64,000 nt of DNA from Ustilago trichophora (GCA_900323505.1 OOIN01000034.1:186001-250000), one strand, 5' to 3'; shown: positions 52,879 to 62,234, numbered from the stretch's first letter. Numbers and translations are program-made. Notes: generated by a model from the sequence alone, not told the origin.

Positions 52879-55800
52879 ATGTCAACCAAACAAGCCTCCT
52901 ATGCCCGGTCCTTTCTCGATTCCATCCTAGTCGCCAAGAATGCTTCCACCACCCATCCTCAGTCCTTCTCTTCCAATTCGACTACGGCTACAGTCAACAC
53001 TACCGCGTCTTCCCCATCTTCTTCCTTGGCAACTTCCACAGGCGGTGTAGCTCCGCTTCTTACTGCTGCTTTCAAGCCGCACAAGCCCTCCTCCCTCTCC
53101 TCTTCAGCTTCGGCCTCAGCCTCGGAGGATGGTGCTGCTGAGCGAGATCTGTCGGCATACGATGCATATCTGCCATCCACGCTTTTGTCGCAGCCAGAGT
53201 TTGGCGATGAGCACCGCAATGGCAATGGCGTTGATGATGATGACACGTCTTCCATAGCCACTTCTCCCCCGCTCTCGTCATCGTTCAAGGCGCATCAACT
53301 TTCCATCCAGGCTCTTTCACATCACCGCTCCTTTTCAACATCCAGCAGTAGAAGGACTTCCACCTCTGCTCCTACACCTGACTACACTGCAGACATCATT
53401 GGCACGCTCAATGATCAACATCTCGACGAGGAAGAGCGCATCGACAAGGTCAGAGCCACGCTCGCCAATGCGCTCTATGCTATCGAAGGTGTCCCTTCCC
53501 CTTCTGCACGCATCGACAATCTCGTGCTCGATTTGATGCACCGTCACCGTGAGGATGTACAGCCCACCGGTACGCAATTCTCCTCAAACCCAAATCAGTC
53601 GCCCGTAAGACGCCCAGCCAGCATTCGCTCCTTCTCCACCTCTCGCCCATGGACGCCTTCTCGACCTTCCTTTTCGCCCGCTTCTTCTTTCGGCACTCCC
53701 ACAGAGGTTCCAGCATCTGCCTTTGCTGTCTCACAACGCCCAACTTCGCCTCACCTTGGCTCAAGTGCACTAGCTTCGCTCACCAGTCCTGTCTGGCCTT
53801 CTGCAGCCAGTGCCAGTGCCAGTGCCAGTGCCAGTGCAAGTGCGAGCGCACCCAGCCCCAGACCGCATCCAGGCGTCATCGGCTCCGGTTCCCCGCGCGC
53901 TTCACCCAGGCCTTGGAATCGCACCCTCTCCAACCTTTCTACCACCAGTCTCGCCTCTTCCAACGGCGCTGCTGCTGCTGCAGGTGCTGCCTCACCCATG
54001 TCGTCGCTGCCTCCAGGTGTGATCGGCAGTGCTGGCAGTCGTCCCGCTTCTCCCTCGCCATTCGGCTCTCCGAAACTCAACATCGGAGCTTCCGAGTTCA
54101 AGCCGCGCACCGCCTCTTCCACCAGCACCACCGTCGCTGCCGCCGCTCTCACGCCAACTCGTCCAGCCACCCATCTCGTACGCCGTCCCAGCTCCAACGC
54201 TAGCAGCACCAACCTCGCCCTTGCCAACAAGAGCCATGCCGGTGCCGGAGATGACGACGATGACGAGTTCTCGCCCTTTGGCACCATCAAGCCTACACAG
54301 CATCAACCGCTCAGTTACGCTGGCTTTACTACCTACGACCCCGATGCTGGATGGACCTCGGCCCAATCATTCGGTGGACAGAACTCGCACCAAAGCGCTT
54401 GGCCCAACGCTGATCCGAGCAACGCCTTTGATCCCTCGGAATCCAACGGACTTGGCGCCGAACCCACGGCGCCACTCACGCCCTTCGACATGCTCTACTC
54501 GATTCTCGTCACAGGCACCAGAGCTGGCTCGTCAGAATGGAGCCCTGAGCAGGTCGACGAGGCCCTCGTCATGCACAACTACGACGTCGAGAAGACACTG
54601 AATGCCATTTGGGAGAATGAAGGCAAGCCCCTCGGTGACGGCACGCGATCCTTGCTCTCCGGCGGTCCTCCTGCACACCGCATGCACACTGGATCTTTGG
54701 CGACCAACTCGCCTCGATTTGCCCCAGCTCAGCTGCCAGCCACTGCAGGCGTCAAGGCTGGCGTCAATGTCATGTCCAGGGAGGCCCTCGGTCTCGGTTC
54801 CAACCGTGGCCAGCGTCCTGCTCTGTCCAGGTCGGGCTCCTCACAGCTTGCACCGCGATTCGAAGCCGCCCCTAGTCCATCGGGACCAGGCGCCAACCGT
54901 GTTTGTCGATACTATCTTGCGGGAGAATGCCGACGAAGTGACTGCCGTTTTTCTCACGATCTGGACAATCGAGCCGTGTGTCGATATTGGCTCAAGGGGC
55001 ACTGCGCTCACAACCCATGCAATTTCCTGCACGACTACGATGCTCTCAACCAACTTGCCACAGGCATTGTGTCGGGTCTGCAGGTCAACGACGTCTACAA
55101 TCAGCGCTCTGCTTCGACGCTCGAGCCTTCCGACAGCTGGGGAACTTCAGGAGCTGGAAATGGCGCAAAGGAGGATTTCCCAGTGCTTGGAGCTGCTTCC
55201 AAAGATACGCCATCCAAGACTTCGTATGCTGCTACGCTGGGCGGAGGTTCAGATGCGTCGAGGAATAGATGGGCGTCGACGGTGCAAAAGAAGGCTCCAA
55301 CAGATGCTGTCACGAGGGCACAAAGTGATTCGCAGGGAGCTATCAGCATCCATTCCAAGGCAGCTCCCATGCGTGCTCAGCCCGGTGCAGGTGCATCAGA
55401 AGGCAAGTTGCCTGGGAAAGGAGCTCCTGCGGGACCTCGCGCTTCAGCTCGAATCCCATTGCGTCCTTCGGCACTTCTGCCGACGCTGTTGACCGGAAGC
55501 AGTGCAGCCGAGACGTATCAGACTCATCGAGGCGATGTGCTCTCCCTAGCCGAGCAAAGAAACAAGCTGCTGGCTCGAGCTTCTGAAGCATACCGCAAAG
55601 GCGACGTCGCCTCGGCAAAAAAGTTCAGCAAAGAGGCTTCGTCTCTCAACCATCAGTACGAGGACGAATCGCGCACTGCAGCCCATGTCATCGTCAAAGA
55701 GCGCCTCGGCGAGCTGCGTTCGCGTCTCAGCGATCCCAACACTTCCGGATCCAACGCCGCCGCCCATAGCACCGAAGCTGGCGCACGAAACCAGCGTGGC

Positions 55801-56169
55801 AAGATTGTAGGCAACGGCCTGGGTCTCTGCCTCGGCATTGTTCGACCCGCAGCCCTGCAAGGTAGCCAAGCTTCGTCGCTCATGGCCAACTTGTCGGCAG
55901 ACGAGCGTACCGAATGCTTGCTCGACTTGCACGGCTTGCATGCCAAAGAAGCAGTAGAGTTGACCGAAGAGTTTTTGCTTGGGCTAGAGGCCGAAGGCAT
56001 GCAAGGACTTGCGTACTTGGCAATTGGCAAAGGGAAGCATAGCAGCAAAGAGACGGACAAGAGGAGGGTCAAAGTGGGCGGCTTCATCAAGCAGTTTCTG
56101 AGCAGCTACTCGTATCCGTTTGCTGAGAGTGACGGTGTACTGGTGGTGGATCATTTGAGCCACTCGTAA
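52879..56169 (+). CDS. CUE-like, CCCH zinc-finger, DUF1771 and Smr domain protein
   Basis: A single exon of 1096 residues. The N-terminal 500 residues are Ser/Ala-rich and probably disordered. A CUE/UBA-like helical segment is at about 535-587 (PFDMLYSILV...QVDEALVMHNYDVEKTLNAIWE). Two adjacent CCCH fingers lie at about 673-724 (CRYYLAGECRRSDCRFSH and CRYWLKGHCAHNPCNFLH). DUF1771 follows at about 878-945 (HRGDVLSLAEQRNKLLARAS...AKKFSKEASSLN), then the Smr domain at about 1014-1093 with LDLHGLHAKEAVE and the AIGKGKHS loop. The Smr DxH motif and GxG loop are retained, so nuclease activity is possible. CUE plus Smr recalls yeast Cue2, the endonuclease of no-go mRNA decay, but Cue2 lacks CCCH fingers. 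Fungal CCCH-Smr proteins are known but poorly studied. Confidence 0.85.
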   Translation: MSTKQASYARSFLDSILVAKNASTTHPQSFSSNSTTATVNTTASSPSSSLATSTGGVAPLLTAAFKPHKPSSLSSSASASASEDGAAERDLSAYDAYLPSTLLSQPEFGDEHRNGNGVDDDDTSSIATSPPLSSSFKAHQLSIQALSHHRSFSTSSSRRTSTSAPTPDYTADIIGTLNDQHLDEEERIDKVRATLANALYAIEGVPSPSARIDNLVLDLMHRHREDVQPTGTQFSSNPNQSPVRRPASIRSFSTSRPWTPSRPSFSPASSFGTPTEVPASAFAVSQRPTSPHLGSSALASLTSPVWPSAASASASASASASASAPSPRPHPGVIGSGSPRASPRPWNRTLSNLSTTSLASSNGAAAAAGAASPMSSLPPGVIGSAGSRPASPSPFGSPKLNIGASEFKPRTASSTSTTVAAAALTPTRPATHLVRRPSSNASSTNLALANKSHAGAGDDDDDEFSPFGTIKPTQHQPLSYAGFTTYDPDAGWTSAQSFGGQNSHQSAWPNADPSNAFDPSESNGLGAEPTAPLTPFDMLYSILVTGTRAGSSEWSPEQVDEALVMHNYDVEKTLNAIWENEGKPLGDGTRSLLSGGPPAHRMHTGSLATNSPRFAPAQLPATAGVKAGVNVMSREALGLGSNRGQRPALSRSGSSQLAPRFEAAPSPSGPGANRVCRYYLAGECRRSDCRFSHDLDNRAVCRYWLKGHCAHNPCNFLHDYDALNQLATGIVSGLQVNDVYNQRSASTLEPSDSWGTSGAGNGAKEDFPVLGAASKDTPSKTSYAATLGGGSDASRNRWASTVQKKAPTDAVTRAQSDSQGAISIHSKAAPMRAQPGAGASEGKLPGKGAPAGPRASARIPLRPSALLPTLLTGSSAAETYQTHRGDVLSLAEQRNKLLARASEAYRKGDVASAKKFSKEASSLNHQYEDESRTAAHVIVKERLGELRSRLSDPNTSGSNAAAHSTEAGARNQRGKIVGNGLGLCLGIVRPAALQGSQASSLMANLSADERTECLLDLHGLHAKEAVELTEEFLLGLEAEGMQGLAYLAIGKGKHSSKETDKRRVKVGGFIKQFLSSYSYPFAESDGVLVVDHLSHS

Positions 56170-56597
56170 GATGGAAGGGAGGAGTAAAGGACAATACAAA
56201 GTAAAGTAGTAACCACGAACCAGACGCAAGGGATGTGTGAGATGAGCGATTTTGAGAGCTCGCGTGAGAATGTGAGAGATACTGTACACAGGAACTTTGA
56301 AGTTCGGGAAGCGGTGAAAGTGTTATGAAGAGCATCTTTGAGGCTTCTGCAGGGTCCAAGAGAATGAAAGCTAATCGAAGCGGGGGGTTTTTTTCTTTTC
56401 TTTTTTTTTTCTTTTCTTTTTTCTTTTTCGGCAGTCGGAGAACCTCGTCTTGTGCTTCTTGGCAACTTTGCGATTTTTCTTTGGACGTTCTTCCTCCACT
56501 TTCAGTTCTTCGCATCATCCTCTCCTCTTCCAACACCACTACCAACACCAACACCTTCTTTAAACTAGCCTCAGCACTACTCTCTTCTCACTTCTGC
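56170..56597. other. Short intergenic: CCCH-Smr 3' flank and PUS3 leader
   Basis: 428 bp. A T-rich block (TTTTCTTTTCTTTTTTT) lies at about 56391-56430. The frame of the next gene is open through this block, but the encoded Phe-rich stretch is not protein-like. Confidence 0.5.
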
Positions 56598-58838
56598 ATG
56601 GTCAATCTGCAAACAACTCTCCGAGTCCTGTCCACCTCAAGGAATCCACTTGCAACGCACTCACTCCGATTCCTCACCACCACCCACCTCTGCCATCGGG
56701 CCGACACCCAACTTCGCATCTGGCAACGTAAAATGGAAGCCAAAGAACGCTACCGAGACTGGAACAAAGAATCCCTTCTTTTGCGCATCGCAGAATTGGA
56801 AGCCCAGACCACTGCACTTCGTGCTGTACAAGCAAAAAAAGATACTGCCGCCCATGTTGCTTCGCTCACACCTGACTCGAGCACCACCAATGCATCTACT
56901 TTGATTGAAGAGGAGAACGCTCAAGATAAGCACACAGGAAAAGAGGCAAAGAAAAAGGCGAAAGGGGGAAAGAAAGAGAAGAAACCAAAAGAATTTGACT
57001 TTGCCACTTCTCCATGTCGAAAGATTGCCCTGAGATTCAGCTATGATGGGGCGGGGTATTCTGGACTTGCTGCACAAAATACCATTGGTGCAGGGTCCGG
57101 GTCTACTTTACCGACGGTGGAAGCGGTGTTGTGGGATGCGCTGTGTACGGCGAGATTGGTGGATCCAGCGATGGGAATGGATGGGGCGGGATTTAGCAGA
57201 TGCGGTAGAACTGATCGTGGAGTAAGTGCAGCCGGACAAGTCGTCGCACTTTGGGTTCGAAGTAAAAAGGTCAACCAGTGGCGTGCGCGTATCTCCCATA
57301 CCCAACAATTCTCTCCTTCCACCACCTCGTCGCCTCTCAGCAAACTGTCCCAAGAGGAGCTGGACCAACTCGAAGCGAAACAAAACACCCGATTGGAACC
57401 CGTCGAATTACCCTACGTTGCAATCCTCAATCGAATTTTACCTACATCGATTCGAATTCAAGCTTGGAGTCCCGTCAGATCCAATTTCAGCTCTAGGTTC
57501 GATTGCACCTACCGACACTACAAGTATTTCTTCCCTCGTGGTCCTCCAAAGCTCTTTTTCCCTCCCCACATCGACTCTTCGACTTGTTCAGCTGCTTCGA
57601 TCGATAGTGGAGCAACGAGATTGGACATTGAAAGCATGAGAGATGCGGCGAGGAGACTGTTGGGAGAGCATGATTTCAGGAATCTGTGCAAGATCGATGC
57701 AAGTAAGCAAATTACCAACTACAGGAGGAGGATTGATGGGGTTAGTATCGATCGGGTCTCTTCGCATTGGCCTACCAGTAGTGTAGTTGTGGAAGGAGAG
57801 GAAAACGAACAGGAGGGGGAAAGGGAGGAGATGTACGTATTGAATTTGAGAGGCACCGCGTTCTTGTACCATCAGGTGCGAAACATTATGGCGATCCTTT
57901 TCTTGGTCGGAGCACGATTGGAGAAACCTAACGTGATCGAGGAGTTGATGAATACCGAGCATGGTGCGATTGCTGCCGATAGGGTCAAGATGAGGTTGGC
58001 TGCAACCAGTGCATTTCGGCCTACTGCCAATTCAAAATTGGGCAACAACGACGGGTCACCGGTTGCACAAGAACAAGGAGAGGGAGCAATTAAATGGTGG
58101 CTTCCCGTAAACGCCACTTCCAATTCCACTTGCACCTCTTCTTCTTCCACTAGCAGCGCCATTGAAACACCTCAAGGGCTACCAATGTGGATTCAGACCA
58201 CCCTCAACGACGATCCTTCCACCCACCAGACCTCGGATTCTTCACTCGAGATATACGCAACCAAACCCAATTACGAAATGGCAGCGGATCGACCTTTAGT
58301 CCTATGGGAATGCGGATTCCTTCCCTCCGATGTTGAATGGCGTGTAGGACCCTATGATGGGTCTTTGGAGAAGATCTCTGCCGAGGAACAAAACGAAAAT
58401 CTCGCCACTGCTAGTAATAGCTTGTTAAGGGTCCATAAGAGTTGGACCCAACTCGCCATTAGTACCGAATTAACGAGACATTTCATCCTAGCTAGTCCTT
58501 CAGCTCAAAAAGGAACATTACCTAGTAGGACCACTTTTGAGGATGCTAGTTTTCCTTTTCTCCCAACAGCTCCTATCAACAACAATAGTATTGCTGAGGA
58601 ATTGCGACAAATGGAAAACAACAACAACAAAGGACAAGGCAAAGAAAATATTGCTCGAGGAGGTGTCATTCCTCTAGGTAATGGGACAGGTAGAGGAGCA
58701 TCCAATTACGTACCTCTCCAACAGCGTGCTAGGGAAGAGACGTACGAGGTGAAAAATCAAAGATGGGCTCAAACTACAGGTAAAAGAAGAGCCGAAAGAA
58801 AGGAGGCTGAATCGGGTGTCATGATAAGGGATGATTAG
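56598..58838 (+). CDS. DEG1: tRNA pseudouridine(38/39) synthase Deg1/Pus3
   Basis: A single exon of 746 residues from the ATG at 56598, or 701 residues from 56733. The enzyme makes pseudouridine 38 and 39 in the anticodon arm of tRNAs. TruA-family motifs: KIALRFSYDGAGYSGLAAQ, the catalytic aspartate in SRCGRTDRGVSAAGQ, FDCTYRHYKYFF, LLGEHDFRNLCKID and FLYHQVRNIMAILFLVG. The second ATG starts MEAKERYRDWNKESLLLRIAELE, the usual Pus3 beginning with its coiled coil. The 45 residues between the two ATGs are basic, hydroxylated and free of acid until a single Asp, like a mitochondrial presequence. A Lys-rich stretch at about 110-130 may be a nuclear signal. The C-terminal 230 residues, with PLVLWECGF, extend beyond most homologues. 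Confidence 0.93.
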   Translation: MVNLQTTLRVLSTSRNPLATHSLRFLTTTHLCHRADTQLRIWQRKMEAKERYRDWNKESLLLRIAELEAQTTALRAVQAKKDTAAHVASLTPDSSTTNASTLIEEENAQDKHTGKEAKKKAKGGKKEKKPKEFDFATSPCRKIALRFSYDGAGYSGLAAQNTIGAGSGSTLPTVEAVLWDALCTARLVDPAMGMDGAGFSRCGRTDRGVSAAGQVVALWVRSKKVNQWRARISHTQQFSPSTTSSPLSKLSQEELDQLEAKQNTRLEPVELPYVAILNRILPTSIRIQAWSPVRSNFSSRFDCTYRHYKYFFPRGPPKLFFPPHIDSSTCSAASIDSGATRLDIESMRDAARRLLGEHDFRNLCKIDASKQITNYRRRIDGVSIDRVSSHWPTSSVVVEGEENEQEGEREEMYVLNLRGTAFLYHQVRNIMAILFLVGARLEKPNVIEELMNTEHGAIAADRVKMRLAATSAFRPTANSKLGNNDGSPVAQEQGEGAIKWWLPVNATSNSTCTSSSSTSSAIETPQGLPMWIQTTLNDDPSTHQTSDSSLEIYATKPNYEMAADRPLVLWECGFLPSDVEWRVGPYDGSLEKISAEEQNENLATASNSLLRVHKSWTQLAISTELTRHFILASPSAQKGTLPSRTTFEDASFPFLPTAPINNNSIAEELRQMENNNNKGQGKENIARGGVIPLGNGTGRGASNYVPLQQRAREETYEVKNQRWAQTTGKRRAERKEAESGVMIRDD

Positions 58839-59066
58839 AAAGACGTTTTAGTGTGAATTTGTCTGTTTACTCATAACGTTCAACTTGGTGGAAATCTCAC
58901 ATCTGATCAACAGCTGAAGTAAGAAGTTTTTGAAAAACACAAAACAAAACAAAAAAAAGGGGGGGGGGGGGGGGATGAGGGGATAACTTGACTGAAGAAA
59001 AGTGTGTAAGTTATATGTGTGTTTGTATTGTGTCTCTTTCACGAGAGCATAGAGCTGTGTATGAAG
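58839..59066. other. Convergent 3' ends of PUS3 and the fusion gene
   Basis: 228 bp between two stop codons, with an A8 stretch and a 16-nt G run (58959-58974). It must hold both terminators. Confidence 0.5.
58959..58974 (+). repeat. Poly(G) tract, 16 nt
   Basis: Sixteen consecutive G after an A run, between convergent genes. Confidence 0.9.
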
Positions 59067-62000
59067 CTAAAATTTAATAGGCCCTTTGACTCGAGGAAAA
59101 GGTACAACATCCTTCACACTAACTGTATTAGTTACCCAAGCCAACAACCTCTCTAAACCCATACCAAAACCAGAATGCTGTACACCCCCTCCAAAAAGTT
59201 TCAAATCTTCAAGATACCAAGCTAACCTTTGCTTCACTGTATCATTACAACCCAAATCGAAAAGATTCCGCTCCAAACATCCACTTCGATATTCGCGTAC
59301 TGATCCACCCACCAACTCGCCCAAAGATGGAATGAGCAGATCAAAACATTCCACCAAAGTATCCCTTGCAGAAGAAGAAGAAGAACAAGAAGAAGGAGGG
59401 GCGCGCTTCATATAAAACGCCTTTTGAGAGAGTGGATAGTGTGTAACGAAAACAGGACCCAACGAAGAAGCTAAGAAACGTTCATGTTCGCTAGATAAAC
59501 CTTGATCAAGTTTGGGTTGAACAAGAAATGTTCCCTCTGGTGCAGAAGCGAGGAGAGAATGAGCTTCGTGATAAGTGATCCTCTTCCATTTCCCCTCAAC
59601 AACTCCCTTAAGAGTGGAAAGATGAGCTTGATCACCTAACAATTCCATATCCTCCACTCCTCCAAGAGTGTTGGAAATTCCTGCCTTAATCATCCCCTCA
59701 GTAACGTCCAGAATCCCATCCAAATCGGTAAAGTACATCTCTGCTTCAAGCATCCAAAATTCGCACAAGTGACGATTCGTCGCGCTACCTTCTGCCCTAA
59801 AGGCCGGATTCAAAGTCCATACCCTTCCCAAGCCGAGACCTGCCGCTTCAAGGTGAAGCTGCGACGAAACGGTGAGATAGGCCGAAGAGCCAGACCAAAA
59901 CGAAGTCAGAGGTTGCTTGGTGCGGACGTCGGATTCGGATACCACTTGAAACACTTCCCCCGCTCCCTCGCAGTCGCTCGAGGTTAAAATGGGACAGGCA
60001 ATTTTGACAAAGTCGTGCGAAGAGAGATAGTTCGACATGCCTTCTTCCAGTCTCTGTCGAGTGCGCGCTACTGCAGCGTAGCGAGGCAGCCGACCCAACA
60101 GATGTGGATTGCGTCGCTCAGAGAGGCTAGCGGAATAGCCGTTTTCTTCGACCGCCGTGCTGTTGTGTTGCATCTGTACGGCTGCTAGTGGATAAGTGAG
60201 GTCGCAACGGGAAAGCACTTCAACCGAGGTGGCATCCAATTCAATGGCTTGGCCCTTTTTCGTGCCACGTCCAGGTTTAAGATGTCCGGTGAGACGCAGG
60301 GCTGTACCGACGGTGAGACCTGCCAGACGATCGATCTCAGATGAAGGAGAGTCTTTAGAAGATCGGATCACTGCTTGGAGCGAAATTGGACCTGGGAGGG
60401 AGCCATCGGACAGTTCGAGAAAAGTTATTGATTTTTGTTTGCGCGTTGAGCGAAGCCAGCCAGTAACACTTACGGGGATGCGGTCCGAGGTGCCACTTTC
60501 AAAGGTGCTTTGTGCTCGGGCGAGGAGTTTCGAGAGAGATTCCGGTACCACAGTGGTAGCAGAAGCAGGGGCAGACGAAAGCCGAGTGCTGGTGGAAAAC
60601 CTTCGGAACGAATTGCCGAATTTGTCGCTCGCACCACCACCAGCTGCGTTATCCTTGCGCTTGCGGTTGCTGAGATTCTCTCCAAACATGTCGCGCTTGG
60701 TTCTTGGGCGCGAGGGACGGGCTGCATCGGCGGACGAAGGACCTGCGAAGGAAGACACCTCCTCCCAAGGCTTGGGTTTGGTCGATTTGCCGACTTCGAG
60801 CTCGCGCCAGATACCCTCAATGTCGTAGTTAAACCTAGCTTGTTCAGTCATAACGTGTACCATGCACCAATCGGCATCGACGAGGCACCAGTTGCCATCG
60901 CCCTTCTTGCCGCCCGTCTTGCTCTTGCTCGTGACGCCCAAACTCGAAGCATCGGACGCGGACATGACCAGACCCTCATATCGCACCGGCTGGATACCTG
61001 GCGTAGAATCCTCTTCCATCTCATCAAAGAGATCATCTTGTTCGATGGCGGGCGATTCACCTTCTTCCACCAGCTCGCTCTGTTCCTCTTGCATACGGCG
61101 GATCTCTGCAAGTTCCGACGATTCGCGCTCGGAAGCTCGTTCGGCCGCTCGGCGATCTTGCCTGCTCCTCACCTCTCCAGAAACGGCCCACTTGCCCGAG
61201 CGGAGGATGCGACGAATGCTCTCCGTAGAGACACGGAAGCGATTGCTCAGCTCCACGACGTCAAACTGCTCTGGATCGGAAGAGTGCAGCAGTCGAATAC
61301 CCTCCTGTGCCTCCCTTGAGAGGATCTTGGGCGGTCTCCAGCCATCCGGGAACTTCTTCTGGAGTGCGATGCGGTGGACGGCCCAGTCTGGCAAACTCTT
61401 TCCCAACTCGTGCTCGATGCGAGACATGCCCTTTGGTCGGGGAGGTGCCGCGGGGGTGGTTGGCTTTGGTGATGTCGACTTCTGATATCGTGGAGCGGAA
61501 GGTCCAGGGCCTAGATACTCGTCGAGATCGAGCTCAGTTTCCATCGCAGGCGGACGTGTATGTTTGAGGAAGCGGCCAATGTCGATAGCCACTCTGCGGA
61601 CACTGCCTGCAGCGCTGCTCTTGACTTGGACGACCACGATCCAGTCGTTGGTACCGTAAGCGTCGGAGCTGAGATCTTTGGAAAGAGATGCGGGGTGGAT
61701 GAGGGTGATAGGTGTGAGCTGGTCGTCCTCTTCGCTGGGGCGGGCTATCAAGTTGGCAGAAGGGCCGGAAACAAGATGCGACTTGAGCTTGGCGATGGCA
61801 TTAGGCTCCTCGACCTTGGGCGCGAGAGGGATGTAAGAAAATGTGTTGGTAGCTGTTGTTGTTTCGAGTTGCGCTGCATGGGTCGCTTCAGATGCAGGAT
61901 CTGCTGGTGCATCTATTGTCTCTGTCTGCAAGAACCAAGGGATCGCAGGGTCGGTGCCGCTAAGCTCATCGCTGATGTTGGAAGACTGAGCCGGTGCAGT

Positions 62001-62234
62001 GTTACCAAACGCATCTTCCTCGTCCTGGACTGCACGGCGAGGAAGCTGACGTGGAAAAGCTCTTGTGGAAGACGAAGTGAGCAAACGCTTGGAAGCGCTA
62101 ATCGGAGACTGAGTCGAATTGGCACGAGGTTGTGCGTTGATAACCGAATACAAAGTAGAGGCCACTTGAGCTACAGGCGCTGCAGAGCTACGCACAGTAC
62201 TTGCGGCAGACCATCTTGAAGCTCGAGCGAGCAT
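59067..62234 (-). CDS. Mitochondrial fusion: RsfS (Atp25-N type) with inserted neugrin/Rrg9 domain, plus asparaginyl-tRNA synthetase
   Basis: One uninterrupted frame of 1055 residues from the ATG at 62234. The frame reaches further upstream only through a GTG. Residues 1-65 are a basic, Ser/Ala-rich presequence. IPWFLQTE (98-105) recalls the mature start of Atp25. Residues about 172-228 (NDWIVVVQVKSSAAGSVRRVAIDIG) fit the first half of the RsfS/Iojap domain, and about 446-480 (NWCLVDADWCMVHVMTEQAR...YDIEGIW) its second half. Between them, about 280-350, lies a neugrin/Rrg9 block (WAVHRIALQKKFPDGWRPPK...LSNRFRVSTESIRRILRS). After a basic stretch (FRRFSTSTRL, 543-552) comes a full class II asparaginyl-tRNA synthetase: OB fold (587-680), motif 1 region with SDCEGAGEVF, motif 2 FRAEGSATNRHLCEFWMLEAEM, motif 3 GFGMGLERLLAW. 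Its yeast counterpart is Slm5. Each part is mitochondrial in other fungi but normally encoded separately. Confidence 0.85.
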   Translation of the reverse strand: MLARASRWSAASTVRSSAAPVAQVASTLYSVINAQPRANSTQSPISASKRLLTSSSTRAFPRQLPRRAVQDEEDAFGNTAPAQSSNISDELSGTDPAIPWFLQTETIDAPADPASEATHAAQLETTTATNTFSYIPLAPKVEEPNAIAKLKSHLVSGPSANLIARPSEEDDQLTPITLIHPASLSKDLSSDAYGTNDWIVVVQVKSSAAGSVRRVAIDIGRFLKHTRPPAMETELDLDEYLGPGPSAPRYQKSTSPKPTTPAAPPRPKGMSRIEHELGKSLPDWAVHRIALQKKFPDGWRPPKILSREAQEGIRLLHSSDPEQFDVVELSNRFRVSTESIRRILRSGKWAVSGEVRSRQDRRAAERASERESSELAEIRRMQEEQSELVEEGESPAIEQDDLFDEMEEDSTPGIQPVRYEGLVMSASDASSLGVTSKSKTGGKKGDGNWCLVDADWCMVHVMTEQARFNYDIEGIWRELEVGKSTKPKPWEEVSSFAGPSSADAARPSRPRTKRDMFGENLSNRKRKDNAAGGGASDKFGNSFRRFSTSTRLSSAPASATTVVPESLSKLLARAQSTFESGTSDRIPVSVTGWLRSTRKQKSITFLELSDGSLPGPISLQAVIRSSKDSPSSEIDRLAGLTVGTALRLTGHLKPGRGTKKGQAIELDATSVEVLSRCDLTYPLAAVQMQHNSTAVEENGYSASLSERRNPHLLGRLPRYAAVARTRQRLEEGMSNYLSSHDFVKIACPILTSSDCEGAGEVFQVVSESDVRTKQPLTSFWSGSSAYLTVSSQLHLEAAGLGLGRVWTLNPAFRAEGSATNRHLCEFWMLEAEMYFTDLDGILDVTEGMIKAGISNTLGGVEDMELLGDQAHLSTLKGVVEGKWKRITYHEAHSLLASAPEGTFLVQPKLDQGLSSEHERFLASSLGPVFVTHYPLSQKAFYMKRAPPSSCSSSSSARDTLVECFDLLIPSLGELVGGSVREYRSGCLERNLFDLGCNDTVKQRLAWYLEDLKLFGGGVQHSGFGMGLERLLAWVTNTVSVKDVVPFPRVKGPIKF

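Noticed and set aside
56325..56597. 91-codon upstream extension of PUS3
   Set aside because: Includes a Phe-rich stretch from a T-rich block and is not protein-like; two better ATGs follow.
60460..60480. GTAAGT on the minus strand inside the fusion gene, a possible donor
   Set aside because: Reading straight through gives PVSVTGWLRSTRKQKSITF, the expected OB-fold start of AsnRS, so no intron is needed.
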